DNA of 64,000 nucleotides, from positions 134,323,917-134,387,916 of the forward strand of contig CP136066.1 of assembly GCA_032622095.1 (NCBI GenBank). The letters run 5' to 3'. Each line of letters opens with the position of its first letter. Position 1 is the stretch's first letter. A model generated the notes under the pieces. It had not been told where the DNA came from. It ran no database searches and worked only from the letters and a program-made list of their open reading frames with translations. The position numbers and the translations under genes were made by a program. Of the stretch, positions 1 to 11,700 are shown in pieces. This stretch comes from Siphonodentalium dalli. Its lineage: Eukaryota; Mollusca; Scaphopoda; Gadilida; Siphonodentaliidae.

Positions 1-345
1 TGGATGTTCCCTAGGTGACACACATTCAGATTTGTTCAAATGAGGTCACCAGGTCAAATAGTTGTGAAGCTAGGACCATAGTAATTCTTCAAACGACTTC
101 TTTTCAAGTTCCATTGGGATGAATCGGTTCATATTTGGTATAAAGGGTCCTTGGGTGACTGGTTCAGATTTGTTCAAATGAGGTCACTTGGTCAAAATGT
201 GGGCGGAGCCAGTGACATAACTCAAAACAAAAAAATTCAGATTAAACCCCTTGCTCAATTTAACAAAAACATTTAAAACATGATATAAAATTTGAAAAAG
301 TAACACCATTATAACATCCACAGAGTTATGAAACTTTAATCTTAA
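1..345 (+). repeat. Family A repeat, truncated at the window edge
   Basis: This is a copy of the family A monomer (about 155 bp) seen again at 56.1, 57.8, 58.7 and 59.8 kb. Recognisable phrases are GGATGTTCCCTAGGTGAC, TTCAGATTTGTTCAAATGAG and TTCATATTTGGTATAAAG. It runs into the linker CTTGCTCAATTTAAC and AACACCATTATAAC, which is also found in families B and J. The head lies outside the window. Confidence 0.75.
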
Positions 346-608
346 ATGAAATACGGAAACATTCCATTACCCCCCCCCCCCCCCCATGGCCCAGATTCCC
401 ACCCTGCCCCCAACCAACAGCCCTTCCACCCCATTTCATCTCCCAACTTCCAACTTACCTCTCTCACCAGAAGCAGATATTATATCTCTGCAGAGAGACA
501 CAGGTCATTGATTCAGATTAGAATAATAGATGTCATCTGACATTCTGGTGTAAACAACTGTTAGCTCTGGTGTTTGTTTTCATGATCAAATTAAAACAAA
601 CTGCTGTT
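346..608. other. Unassigned DNA with a poly-C tract
   Basis: A homopolymer C run lies at about 370-385. The open frame across it is low-complexity (proline run) and I do not regard it as a gene. Nothing else is recognised. Confidence 0.5.
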
Positions 609-1060
609 CCCAAGCCTGAATTTAGTGTTTCTGACATTTGCAGAATGAGGTCCCCAGAGGGTGAATTTAGTGATGCTACCCCGTACAGCAGGCTAACATA
701 AAAATAATACACCCTCCGGGGACCTAATTCCGCTTAGGTCTCATCTTCTGGGTAATATCTAGAGTATCAAATTGACCATTTTTAGTTACTTTTTCCCAGC
801 TGTTCAGTTTCTATATCCCCTGTTTTGTAGTTCTAAGATACAATGCATAATCAAAATGCCCAATGGGTGCACATCACCAACTTCAACTGGAGAACTTCAA
901 TCTCTTCCTAGGTTTCCCATGGCAGTTGAGACCTAATCAGAATGAGGTCCCCAGAGGATGAATCCAGTGATGCTAGCCCACATTGCGGAATGGCATCATT
1001 AAATTCACCCTTTGGGGACCTTATTCTGCAAATTGTCAGACACACTAAATTCAGGCTTGG
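609..1060. mobile_element. Inverted-repeat (foldback) element with four related arms
   Basis: The outer arms (about 609-680 and 990-1060) are inverted copies beginning CCAAGCCTGAATTTAGTGT and containing GAGGTCCCCAGAGGGTGAAT. Two further inverted arm copies lie inside (about 700-757 and 920-975). This is a MITE-like foldback structure with no coding capacity. A target duplication was not resolved. Confidence 0.7.
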
Positions 1061-1079
1061 CTATTCCAATATTATTTTC

Positions 1080-1690
1080 TTAACCACCACTTATCCAGGT
1101 GAAATCATACCATTTAAATTAATTATTAGTCACCTGAGTTAAACATCACCTTTTGCATGACACTCTCCAGATAAAGTTAACTATATCTTTTAAGTTGATA
1201 ATAAACGCTCTTTATTGTTAATTATTAGTGCCTCTTTAAGTCATCTGAGGTCACCACCACCTGTCCCATGACACTCCACATGTCAAATAACCTCTGTATG
1301 CCAATTTCCCCCACATATCTTCTGAGGTGATATGTCATCTAAGATGATAAAAAACGTTTTTTTATTGCTTATATATTAGTCTCTGTTTAAGTCATCAAAT
1401 GCGTCTATGCCATGATATTCCCCTGGTCAGGTTACCCCGGCCTATATATGAACTTTCCTACATATCATCTCAGCTGATAACGAACACACTTTATTGCTCA
1501 TATATGATAATATAGTTTTTAAGTTCCCCTTTAGGGTCAACTGCACCTATCAAATGGTACTCCCCAGGTCAATTAACCCAGCATACCAATTTCCAGCGAC
1601 TAGGGTCCAACTATTTTCTGTATATGATCCATAACCCCACAGACAAACAAACACACAAAATTTAGTTTTGTTAGTATAGATTATATTTCA
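1080..1690 (+). repeat. Family J repeat with AACGCTCTTTATT units
   Basis: Irregular tandem units of roughly 125-150 bp contain AAGTCATCTGAGGTC, CCCATGACACTCC and AACGCTCTTTATT variants. The same units recur at 63.4-63.7 kb. The right end, with CACACA-type sequence and TTAGTATAGATTA, resembles the 3' ends of RTE-derived short elements; that comparison is from memory. Confidence 0.6.
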
Positions 1691-1737
1691 TTCTTTCCTT
1701 CAGATATTTGTCCAAATTATATTGGCCTAATTTTATT

Positions 1738-2215
1738 TACATTTTTATGTTTACCCATACCATAGTATGGTAATCATAGTGTCGTTGTCCGGATTGACCA
1801 CTCGTCGTTCGTCCGTCCATCCGTAGACACTTTATGCATGGTGTGATAACTCAAATATTTTCTATCTGATCGGAACCAAATTTTGTATATGAATTTCTCA
1901 GCACAAAAGACAGATCGATTTCGAATATGGGTTTGATCTGACTATTTTTAACAGAGTTATGTCCCTTTTCACTCTTAAAAAAGAAATAAAAAAAATTTAG
2001 ATTTAATTCCTTTGCTCAATTTAACAAAATAAATAAATAAATAGATAAAAACAAAATATAATAAAATATTTTTTGTTTAAATAATTGAAAACAATTTTTT
2101 TTTTTAAAGTTAGTAAAATTGAACAAAACTAACACCATTATAACTCTGCCAAGAGTACCCCGAGTCGCCACACCAAATTTGGTTTAAATCGGTCCAAAAT
2201 ATTGTGTTATGTACT
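1738..2215 (+). repeat. Family B (160-bp monomer) element
   Basis: The palindromic head ACCATAGTATGGT (13 bp, central G) is followed by GTCGTTGTCCGGATTGACCA, CGTCC repeats and one monomer carrying GGAACCAAATTTTGTATATG and GAATATGGGTTTGATC. It ends in the CTTTGCTCAATTTAAC linker shared with families A and J. Confidence 0.8.
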
Positions 2216-2633
2216 GGTAAATTTGTTTGGAGCAACATTAAATCCAATTCACCAATTCCATCCCATGCCTTTGGACTACTTAGCTATTGATAAGGCTATA
2301 TTATTTTCTGATGTCTCTTATGCCAATGTGCAGATAATCTGATAAAGAAAGCTATGGTATCTAATTTAAATAAAGATTCAACAATACACATCACATGATA
2401 TTAACAGTAGACTTGGACATCTGTGCTGCCCTGCACAGCTGAAGATATCACTCTACAGATTGTCTGAGGTCATTATAAATGTTATTGCTTTAATAGAGAT
2501 GTCAGCTTTCAACATAAACAATTTCTGTGATTTGTTGACAGCTCTGCTATATAATTGATATTAATGGGTCAGCAGTGAGATGGCTTACCTTGATCTATAT
2601 TGTTGGTAGAAGTTGATACATTATCATTGTAAA
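2216..2633. other. Unassigned DNA
   Basis: No coding, RNA or repeat signal was recognised here. Confidence 0.5.
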
Positions 2634-2805
2634 CTTAAATTGGACACTCTTAACCCAAGTATTCCATGTCCAGGTCACCTTTCACATTTCACCCAAATCT
2701 GTGGTGGTGCAGCATTACAGATCCTGTACCAGTGCATTCTCTTATATAAATGTGAGTTACCCATAAATTCCAATAATTTGTGTTATGCAGGCCTCAGCCT
2801 AGGGG
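2634..2805 (+). repeat. Family K repeat
   Basis: About 150 bp is shared with 33724-33863, including CTTAACCCAAGTA, CACCTTTCACATTT and CAGTGCATTCTCTTATATAA. At 33 kb the same module lies directly downstream of a family B element, so K may be the distal part of a longer B-type repeat. Confidence 0.65.
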
Positions 2806-3009
2806 TCCAGAACAGGGAGACTTGAAGTCTCCCTCCAGGAAATTTAGGGAGACTTCAGGAAATTTAGGGAGACTTCAGGGTGGGGAGACTACCAAAAATT
2901 GACAATTTTCAAATGTCGTTTTATTTAATAACATCTGACAATAAAAAATTTAAAAAGATAAAATAACAAATAAAACAAAACAAATTGACTTTATCTGAAA
3001 TTAGCTTAA

Positions 3010-3602
3010 AGGGGTACTGTACGCCATTTTCAATAAATTCCCGGTGATAACAACGATCTATTATCGATACTATATAGAAATATAAGTAATTTGAGTCGAA
3101 GATGTATTCTGTAAACGCTCAGGTTAATAGGCTATCTTAAAATTTAATAATTTAAAAGTTAATAATTTAATATAAATTGATTTTATGGCTCCAGCCATAA
3201 AATGGCGTCTCTTAAAATTGGAATTTCCGTGTACAAAACGTAATCAAATTATAATTGAGGGATACTGGATTAATAAAACAATTGCACACACGATCGTTTG
3301 AAACATTATGCTTATACGGGGAGAAAACCCAAGCCACTCATTGACTAGTGACCATACACTAACTTAAATGAGTATATGGGACTGCTAAAGCATATAATAT
3401 AATGTTTATTTGATTCATTTGGTTGAAAACTGTACAAAAATTACTCGACAACGACAATTTGTATTTTTGCATTCCGGTAAATTTGCCATCCGTAACAATA
3501 CTTCGTACTCAACAGACTTTCAAAAAATGGAAAAGTTGTTACCTTATTCTCCGACTCGGGGATTATAGAAACCAACAACAACATCTTGGGTACAGTACCC
3601 CT
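3010..3602. mobile_element. TTAA-flanked MITE, AGGGGTACTGTAC type
   Basis: The 13-bp terminal inverted repeats are perfect (AGGGGTACTGTAC). TTAA flanks both sides (3006-3009 and 3603-3606), a target preference typical of piggyBac-superfamily elements. The element is 593 bp with no credible transposase, so it is non-autonomous. Sequence upstream (2817-2880) holds a short tandem duplication of GGAAATTTAGGGAGACTTCA. Confidence 0.8.
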
Positions 3603-3606
3603 TTAA

Positions 3607-4400
3607 TTAATTGTTATTATACATTTAAAAATTTTGGAAATGTTTTGTGTAGCTATCATTTAAGCAAGACAATTATCAAGTTACAGTAATAGTGACTTTT
3701 TTAACTAAATGAAAGTAGTATTATTTCCTAGACTGCAGCTTGGAAGATACGTTTGTACAGTCTGAATCATGATGCATGTAACTTTTTAAGTTTAATTTGG
3801 TCACGGCTGTAATGTGGGTGTCCGCTAAAATAAACAATAAGGACTAACTAACAAAGGAGTTGCAAAAGCTTTTATTAATTAATGGCCTCCCTTAATTAAT
3901 GCCAACATCACTGGTATAATCCTATTAAAGCAATAAACTTGACATTATTTTATTTACGGAAGTCGGTCTCTTCAAAAAGTCCGACGCGGTCTCTTCAAAA
4001 AGATCAACGCGTTACCGAAACGAACTTCCGAAGCGCCTGGTACATACTCTGATAATGTCGTAATTGTTTTATATCTGAAAAGCGGGACAGCGGTCTTTTA
4101 AGTTAATTAAAACATTTATTTGTGACACTCACGATGGTCAGTAACAACACAGATGCGAACATCTCATCGTGTTTTCAGCGTGTCAAAACATTCGTGATTA
4201 ACATTCATTACCGCAAAGGGAACAAAGGCGACGGAATAACAACACAAAACAATAGGTCATATTTTATTTTATATTTTAAACACTTGGGTCTTTGGCTCTG
4301 CATCGTCTGTTTCTTTTAGGGATGGCCGCAACATTTCATCTATATACGGACATGTCCAGACATGTCCGGAAAAAAAACTAGAAAAAAAATTAAGAAAAAA
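3607..4400. other. Unassigned DNA
   Basis: A short local duplication of GTCTCTTCAAAAAG occurs near 3967-4005. No gene or named repeat was recognised. Confidence 0.45.
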
Positions 4401-4640
4401 AAACAAACAAAACCCCTAAAATTGAAGGCGACTTCGATTTCGCCTTGGTGTAAACAATATTTATTTCAAAAAATCAAACATATGACATAAACATAATATA
4501 CATATAGAAATATATAGATTTATGAAGAGGATTGGACAACAAGCAAAATGCTTTTTTAAAGTCCTCTCCTCGTGGAATAAATGTTACCTCAAGTGACAAA
4601 AATATCACTTGGGGTAAAGCAGACGGGATATATAGATTTG
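4400..4640 (+). repeat. Possible 3' end of a second LINE
   Basis: TTGGTGTAAACAATATTTATT at 4446 is also present in inverted orientation inside the minus-strand LINE at about 5532-5555, so this may be the 3' tail of a second, oppositely oriented LINE. Hairpins AAGGCGA/TCGCCTT and GGAC/GTCC-type stems follow. The evidence is limited to these short matches. Confidence 0.35.
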
Positions 4641-4740
4641 ATTGATTGGAATATTATTTAGGATTGAGATACGGTATTACATTGAAATACGGAAGTTAAG
4701 GGAATGAAAGAGAATGAGAGAGAGACAGGGGAAAGTGTGA

Positions 4741-4771
<31 letters not shown>

Positions 4772-4918
4772 GTTTGACACAACATACATTCGATACAAAA
4801 TAACACAAAAAACATCCATTCAGTGGGGAAATCACTTGCACGAATGCGTCACGACCATGGAGGAGAAAAGGCGGTTCATGCAGATGGAATGGAAATCTAG
4901 CCGCGTCACCTTAAGTGA
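4641..4918. repeat. (GA)n microsatellite and unassigned flank
   Basis: A GA-rich simple repeat lies at about 4705-4772. The open frame through it is a low-complexity artefact. Confidence 0.6.
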
Positions 4919-6573
4919 TTATGAGAAACGGCCACTATCTGAAATAAACTTCTGAACCGCCAAGAATATTTCGGAATTTAATTTGTTTGGAAGTTCGAGA
5001 GATCCGTACAATAGAACATCGGTTGTTATCATACTTACTGGTAAGTTACTTAGCAGTTCTGATCTAATTCTGGCGTAAAGGGGGCATTGAAAGAAGAAAT
5101 GGTGAGCTGATTCAGTTTCAAAACTACCGCATTGACACAGCAGTGATTCTTTCAAGTGATTAATAACAAGGTCACGGTTCAGGTTGCTGCAACCTAATCT
5201 AATACGAGTATGATCTATTTGGGCTTTCCTGGAATAACACTGAAGATGGTTACCTTTAATTCCCTAATCACATCCCACTGCAGTTCTTATCTTATCTCTT
5301 GTTATCTGTTGTTGAGTGCGATCTATATCAAAATCACCAATAAGTTATTTAAAGTACAAACCAGAAAAATTCCCGTCTGACACGCCCGAACGGCCTTATG
5401 TAGTTCGGAAAATTTAAGCGATCTGGGAGAGGACTTACAAAAAAGCCACAATAGGCTTGTTGTCTCATCCCTTTCCAATCACCCATACTCATCCACTAGC
5501 ATTTTTGTAAAATATTCATCTTGTTTTGTATTGGGAATAAATATTGTTTACACCAACACTGAAGATAAAAATTTGCAATTTTCGCACGATCAATGTTTAG
5601 TTTACGCTTAAATTCTTCGAGAGTGTTTGACGATTTTATTGAATTCGATAAACTATTCCATGCTCGTGTAGCCGAAGGCAGAAAAGTATTCATGTAAATG
5701 TCTCTGTTGCTGCCAGGCGGGTGGATACTAACATGCATGCCTAAAATTGTAACCAGATGAAGTGGAATCAGGAGGAATCATGTTTGATAGATAAGACGGA
5801 GCTTGGTTACTAGTCATTTTGAAAAATTGTATCATTTTCTGTTTTGTTTTCTAATAGTAAGTTGCGATCGCTGGTACTTCTCGTGGCCCCAGTGACAATT
5901 CGTGCCATTTCATACTGAATATCTTCGATATAATCACTCATATATTTTGGTATGTTATCCCATACTGGTGATGCATATTCAAGAGTGGGTCTAACAAAAG
6001 CAAGATATATATTTTCAAGGGTCTTTCTGCTCAGTCTGAATTTGTGCTTCCTAATCATATTTACCTTTTTCCATGCCCTATCGGTTATGTTACTTATGTG
6101 AGTTTCCCATGAACCGATGTTGTCAAAAGTGAGGCCAAGATGTTTGTGATTTTCTACTTCAGTTACGTGAGAATCAGCCATGATTAGGGGTGGGTGAACT
6201 ATATTTGTAGATTTCTTTGATATCATTAAAGCTTCAGTTTTGAGGGGATTAAATTTTACAAGCCATTTTTTTGACCAATCGACAATAGTGGCAATGTCTC
6301 TATTAATTATTTCAGCTGCTAAAACAGGGTTCTCAACACATAAATATATTGATGTATCATCAGCAAATAGACGTATGTAGCACGTGATGTTTTCGGTTAT
6401 GTCGTTAATGTAAATCAGGAATAACAGTGGGCCTAATATTGAGCCTTGAGGCACACCTGCGGAAACATTTTGTCACTCAGAACTAGCATTATCAACTATA
6501 ACTCTCTGTTGACGACCTTCAAGATAAGATGAAATTAGTTCATATACTTTACCCTTTATTCCAAGTTTCTTAA
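4919..6573 (-). pseudogene. LINE ORF2, piece 4: RT catalytic core to C-terminus
   Basis: This minus-strand piece encodes the second half of a non-LTR reverse transcriptase. In order: a palm segment ending in VPQGSILGPLLFLIYIND, the catalytic FADDTSIY box near 6365, a thumb-like region with LEYASPVW, an FLPSATRAWNSL block (5496-5738), and a C-terminal CxCG...H...CP zinc-knuckle-like block (4919-5155, CQCG, HHFFFQCP) as in many CR1/L2-type LINEs. The copy is dead: an in-frame TGA at 6475-6473 replaces an expected W, there is a frameshift near 5810-5850 and another near 5735, and the 5240-5490 part is poorly preserved. It is continuous with pieces 1-3 upstream on the minus strand. The upstream break is a TTAA insertion site, where the reading frame rejoins exactly (F-K-L-K-K-L-G). 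Confidence 0.9.
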
Positions 6574-8646
6574 AGGATTACTATCCTCATGAAACAACAA
6601 AACTATATCGGAAAGCCACCCCTATTGTGATCACAATGATCTAAGTCCCATAAAAATCGCGTAATAAATAAGCCGAGAAATAAATAAATAATACCACCAC
6701 CGGTTGTCGGCTATCTCCGTCGCAAAACCTCGCATGACGTCAAGCGAGGTAAACTAATTAAAAACAGGGAATCGGAGTCGGAGTTAATTATGTCTACCTA
6801 TATGGCGATGGAAAATCCGGAATCGACATCAGCGCGTGAGTGTAATGGAATTACTGCGGGGCATATCAATAGCATTGTGTACACATGGTGAATTGTCATC
6901 GCGCGGTGAGTTATATCTTCACTTGTGATTTGTCTTAAGTGCTGTTTGGAAAGTTACGGTACAAAAAATATAGAGGGACGATTGAGCGGGGTAGATAACA
7001 CTTTCATATAAAGCTTATTAAAACACGAGCCGGCATGTGAACTTTATTCGGATGCGTGTTCGCGATGTTGTTTTAATTTTCCATATATATGCCCCGAGTG
7101 TCCCGTATTTACAATCATTCATTCATTCTAGTGACTCTCAGTTAGGCATATGCTGTATTCATTTCCAAACGATGTTCGTTTACGTGAGATTTGGCAGGAT
7201 TTCTGTGGGAAACCCGTTGCGCAAAATCAGAAACCGATTACATATACCAAATAAAGAGCGTTTAATTTGACGAGTCAGTCATGGTTACGAATACATACAA
7301 TTGCAGTTAAAGTGGGGAGTATGTTGATGAATAATTCACGATGACAACTATTCTAAGTCGAGTCCACATTTCCTTCACCATGGCTCAATAAAGAGCGTTC
7401 CATGTTAAGAGTTTTCCTAATATGGTACGAATAAAAAGAGTTTAATAAAGCGGAAATTGCTATGACAATGATGGAAGGATATATAAAGCATGCATATCGG
7501 AAGTTCATGTACATGTATTGACCTGTATTGTTGTAATCAGTAAACAATCACTAGAACAACTGTTCTAAGTCGAGTCCCTTTACCTTGACGCAATAAAGAG
7601 CGTTCACTATTACGATATATTGCGAATAAAGAGCACTTGAATATGTGATTCCATATTAAACCGGATTATTATCCCTCCTTCAAAAAGTGTTATATATGAT
7701 TGGATGTTTAAACGAACCACGGCGAACATTTATATATTTTATAACCCTATTGTTATGCGTAATTGACACATATAGGTCGATTTATGACCTGGATATTCAA
7801 TAGACCGCATCGCTAGAGTGCTAATTTTATAGGCCAATAACCATGCATAGATGCAGTGAATTTCCATCAGTGACAGTCGGCTAGATTGTTTTGGGGTGGG
7901 GAAAGCAATATTCCGAAATATATATTGCCCAAATATATACATGATTCATAACCAAGGAAAAATGAACTTATCATATCATATTGGTAATGAATGACTTGAT
8001 TATAATTGATTAAATCCGACAGCAATAAACCAATTTTGTGTTGTTTTACCGCGTTACGATAAATTAAAACGAAACGCTCTTTATTGACACACGACTAATG
8101 GCATCTGGAAATTGGAATGTTTACGAGATGATAATTGCCTAATAACTGTGCAAGTCTTCGCGTATATATGCAATCTTGATATGCATATATAATATAACTT
8201 GGACTATTCCGGTAACGAAAAAATATATATAAACATGAGCACGCGTTTATATAGATAAATGCGCGCAAAACTGAATAATATACGGGCATGGCTTTATAGT
8301 AACAACACATCGCGATACATATAATAATAGTATCTTCAAAGGCCGCGATTGACTACATGCAAACTTAAAATACCGCTGTCGCGTATCTATGCGTTGTCAA
8401 TGAGTTACCACGTGATCGATCACGTGCTATGCTTCTGTTTACATGTGACAATCACGTGATCGGGCTGATGATCACGTGACTTCGTCTACAACAAAATCTT
8501 CGGCTAACTTCGGAATTTTTTTTAATCATTATAAAAATAACGATTGGCGGCCGAATAGTAGATTATATGCGCCCAATGGACATTTTATATATATGTTATT
8601 GGTATATTGAAAGAAAGTAATATTGTTTTTTCAGGACCGTATTCCT
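6574..8646. mobile_element. 2.07-kb TTAA-flanked non-autonomous element inside the LINE
   Basis: Ends AGGATTACTATCCTCA and (inverted) AGGAATACGGTCCTGA match at 12 of 16 positions. TTAA is duplicated at 6570-6573 and 8647-8650. Excision of the element plus one TTAA restores the LINE codons, proving insertion. The TTAA target suggests piggyBac-type mobilisation; no transposase frame is present. Inside are several copies of AATAAAGAGCGTT (7250, 7387, 7592, and 8073 inverted), repeated AGTCGAGTCC blocks (about 7355 and 7568), and a dense CACGTG cluster near the right end. A short open start at 6790-6835 ends at a good splice-donor string (GCGC/GTGAGT), but it has no supporting partner exon. Confidence 0.85.
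8409..8478. promoter_or_regulatory. Cluster of four CACGTG E-boxes
   Basis: CACGTG occurs at 8409, 8421, 8453 and 8473; the first two form the perfect 18-bp palindrome CACGTGATCGATCACGTG, and three have the extended TCACGTG form. Such sites bind bHLH-zip factors (USF, MITF/TFE, MYC/MAX, CLOCK class). The cluster is within the TTAA element, so any function would be carried by a mobile element. Function is inferred only. Confidence 0.5.
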
Positions 8647-8650
8647 TTAA

Positions 8651-8797
8651 GCTTAAACAGGAGACCTTTGTGCCAAACCTTGTCAAAGGCTTTGCTTATA
8701 TCACAAAAAATACATCGAATTTCTTTACCTTCGTCCAGAGATCTGCTAATATAGTCATACATGTCAGTAAGCTGATATACTGTAGAGTCACCTTTTT
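8651..8797 (-). pseudogene. LINE ORF2, piece 3: RT motif with D-I-S-K-A-F-D
   Basis: This 147-bp minus-strand fragment encodes GDSTVYQLTDMY and CDISKAFDKVWHKGLL, the first catalytic-aspartate motif (motif A) of a non-LTR reverse transcriptase. It is isolated because a 2.07-kb TTAA element lies on its downstream side and a 4.4-kb tandem-repeat element on its upstream side. Its frame continues into piece 2 through a pair of lysine codons (six T on the plus strand) and into piece 4 through the TTAA site. No stop codon lies within the fragment itself. It shows that pieces 2-4 were a single LINE copy rather than separate fragments. Confidence 0.92.
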
Positions 8798-11700
8798 AGC
8801 TCAACTTTACTTTGTAAAGTTTGAGCTATTGCCATGGCTTTGTCGTCCGTCGTCCGTGTGTGCGTGTGTACGTAAGGCGTCAACAATAGAGGCTACAGGT
8901 CGTACCTTTGATCGGATCATTATGAAATTTGTCATAGCTGTTGACATCAACATTTGTACCGGAATGATTCATTTTGGGGTCATTCGGAAAAAAAACATGG
9001 CCACCAGCGGCCATCTTAGATTTCAAAATTCAATCCATTAGCACAGGCTACAGGCCGTACTGTTCGTCTGATCGTCATGAAATTTGTCATGGATGTTAAT
9101 ATTGACATGTAGATGGGAACGAGTAATTTTGGGGTCATTCGGCCAAAAAACATGGCCACCAGCAGCCATCTTCGATTTTACTCTTTGCATGACTAAATCC
9201 TTTAGCACGGGCTACAGGTCGTACCTTTGGTCAGATCATCATACAATTTGTCATGGATGTTAACAATGACATGTAGATGGGAAACGAGTCATTTTTGGGT
9301 CATTCGGGCAAAAAACATGGCCGCCAGCAGCCATCTTGGATTTTACTCTTTGTATGACTAAATCCTTTAGCACGGGCTACAGGTCGTACCTTTAGTCTGA
9401 TAATCATGAAATTTGTCATGGCTGTTGAAATTGGAATGTAGATGGGAACGAGTCATTTTGGGGTCATTCGGACAAAAAACATGGCCGCCAGTGGCCATCT
9501 TTGTTTTCAAAATTCAATCCATTAGCACGGGCCACAGGTCGCACTGTTCGTCTGATCATCATGAAATTTGTCATGGATGTTAATATTGACATGTAGATGG
9601 GAACGAGTCATTTTGGGGTCATTCGGCCCAAAAATATGGCTGCCAGCAGCCATCTTGGATTTTACTCTTTGTATGACTAATTCCTTTAGCACGGGCTACA
9701 GGTCGTACCTTTAGCCTGATCATCATAAAATTTATAATGGATGTTAACAATGACATGTAGATTGGAACGAGTAATTTTGGGGTCATTCGACCAAAAAACA
9801 TGGCCGCCAGCAGCCGTCTTGGATTTTACTCTTTGTATGACTAAATCCTTTAGCACGGGCTACAGGTCCTACTTTTAGTCTGATCATCATAAAAATTGTC
9901 ATGAATGTTAATAATGACATATAGATGGGAACGAGACATTGTGGGGTCATTTGGCCAAAAAACATGGCCGCCAGCAGCCATCTTGGATTTTACTCTTTGT
10001 ATGACTAAATCCTTTAGCATGGGCTACAGGTCCTACTTTTAGTCTGATCATCATAAAATTTGTCATGAATGTTAATAATGACATGTAGATGGGAACGAGT
10101 CATTTTGGGGTCATTCGGCCAAAAAACATGGCCGCCAGCAGCCATCTTGGATTTTACTCTTTGTATGACTAAATCCTTTAGCACGGGCTACAGGTCGTAC
10201 CTTTAGTCTGATCATCATGAAATTTGTCATGGCTGTTGAAATTGGAATGTAGATGGGAACGAGTCATTTTGGGGTCATTCGGAAAAAAAACTTGGCCGCC
10301 AGCGGTCATCTTGGATTTCAAAATTTAATCCATTAGCACGGGCCACAGGTCGTACTGTTCATCTGATCATCATGAAATTTGTCATGGATGTTAATATTGA
10401 CATGTAGATGAGAACGAGTAATTTTGGGGTCATTCGGCCAAAAAACATGGCCGCCAGCAGCCATCTTGGATTTTACTATTTGTATGACTAAATCCTTTAG
10501 CACGGGCTACAGGTCGTACCTTTAGTCTGATCATCATGAAATTTGTCATGGCTGTTGAAATTGGAATGTAGATGGGAACGAGTCATTTTGGGGTCATTCG
10601 GACAAAAAACATGGCCGCCAGCGGTCATCTTGGATTTCAAAATTTAATCCATTAGCACGGGCCACAGGTCGTACTGTTCATCTGATCATCATGAAATTTG
10701 TCATGGATGTTAATATTGACATGTAGATGAGAACGAGTCATTTTGGGGTCATTCGGACAAAAAACATGGCCGCCAGTGGCCATCTTTGTTTTCAAAATTC
10801 AATCCATTAGCATGGGCCACAGGTCGCACTGTTCGTCTGATCATCATGAAATTTGTCATGGATGTTAATATTGACATGTAGATGGGAACGAGTCATTTTG
10901 GGGTCATTCGGCCCAAAAATATGGCTGCCAGCAGCCATCTTGGATTTTACTCTTTGTATGACTAATTCCTTTAGCACGGGCTACAGGTCGTACCTTTAGC
11001 CTGATCATCATAAAATTTATAATGGATGTTAACAATGACATGTAGATTGGAACGAGTAATTTTGGGGTCATTCGACCAAAAAACATGGCCGCCAGCAGCC
11101 GTCTTGGATTTTACTCTTTGTATGACTAAATCCTTTAGCACGGGCTACAGGTCCTACTTTTAGTCTGATCATCATAAAAATTGTCATGAATGTTAATAAT
11201 GACATATAGATGGGAACGAGTCATTGTGGGGTCATTCGGCCAAAAAACATGGCCGCCAGCAGCCATCTTGGATTTTACTCTTTGTATGACTAAATCCTTT
11301 AGCACGGGCTACAGGTCGTACCTTTAGTCTGATCATCATGAAATTTGTCATGGCTGTTGAAATTGGAATGTAGATGGGAACGAGTCATTTTGGGGTCATT
11401 CGGAAAAAAAACTTGGCCGCCAGCGGTCATCTTGGATTTCAAAATTTAATCCATTAGCACGGGCCACAGGTCGTACTGTTCATCTGATCATCATGAAATT
11501 TGTCATGGATGTTAATATTGACATGTAGATGAGAACGAGTAATTTTGGGGTCATTCGGCCAAAAAACATGGCCGCCAGCAGCCATCTTCGATTTTACTCT
11601 TTGCATGACTAAATCCTTTAGCACGGGCTACAGGTCGTACCTTTGGTCAGATCATCATAAAATTTGTCATGGATGTTAACAATGACATGTAGATGGGAAC

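Noticed and set aside
9619-11086. Identical 60-codon minus-strand frames in the D array
   Set aside because: They span monomer sequence and recur at the 1,285-bp higher-order period; no protein-like character.
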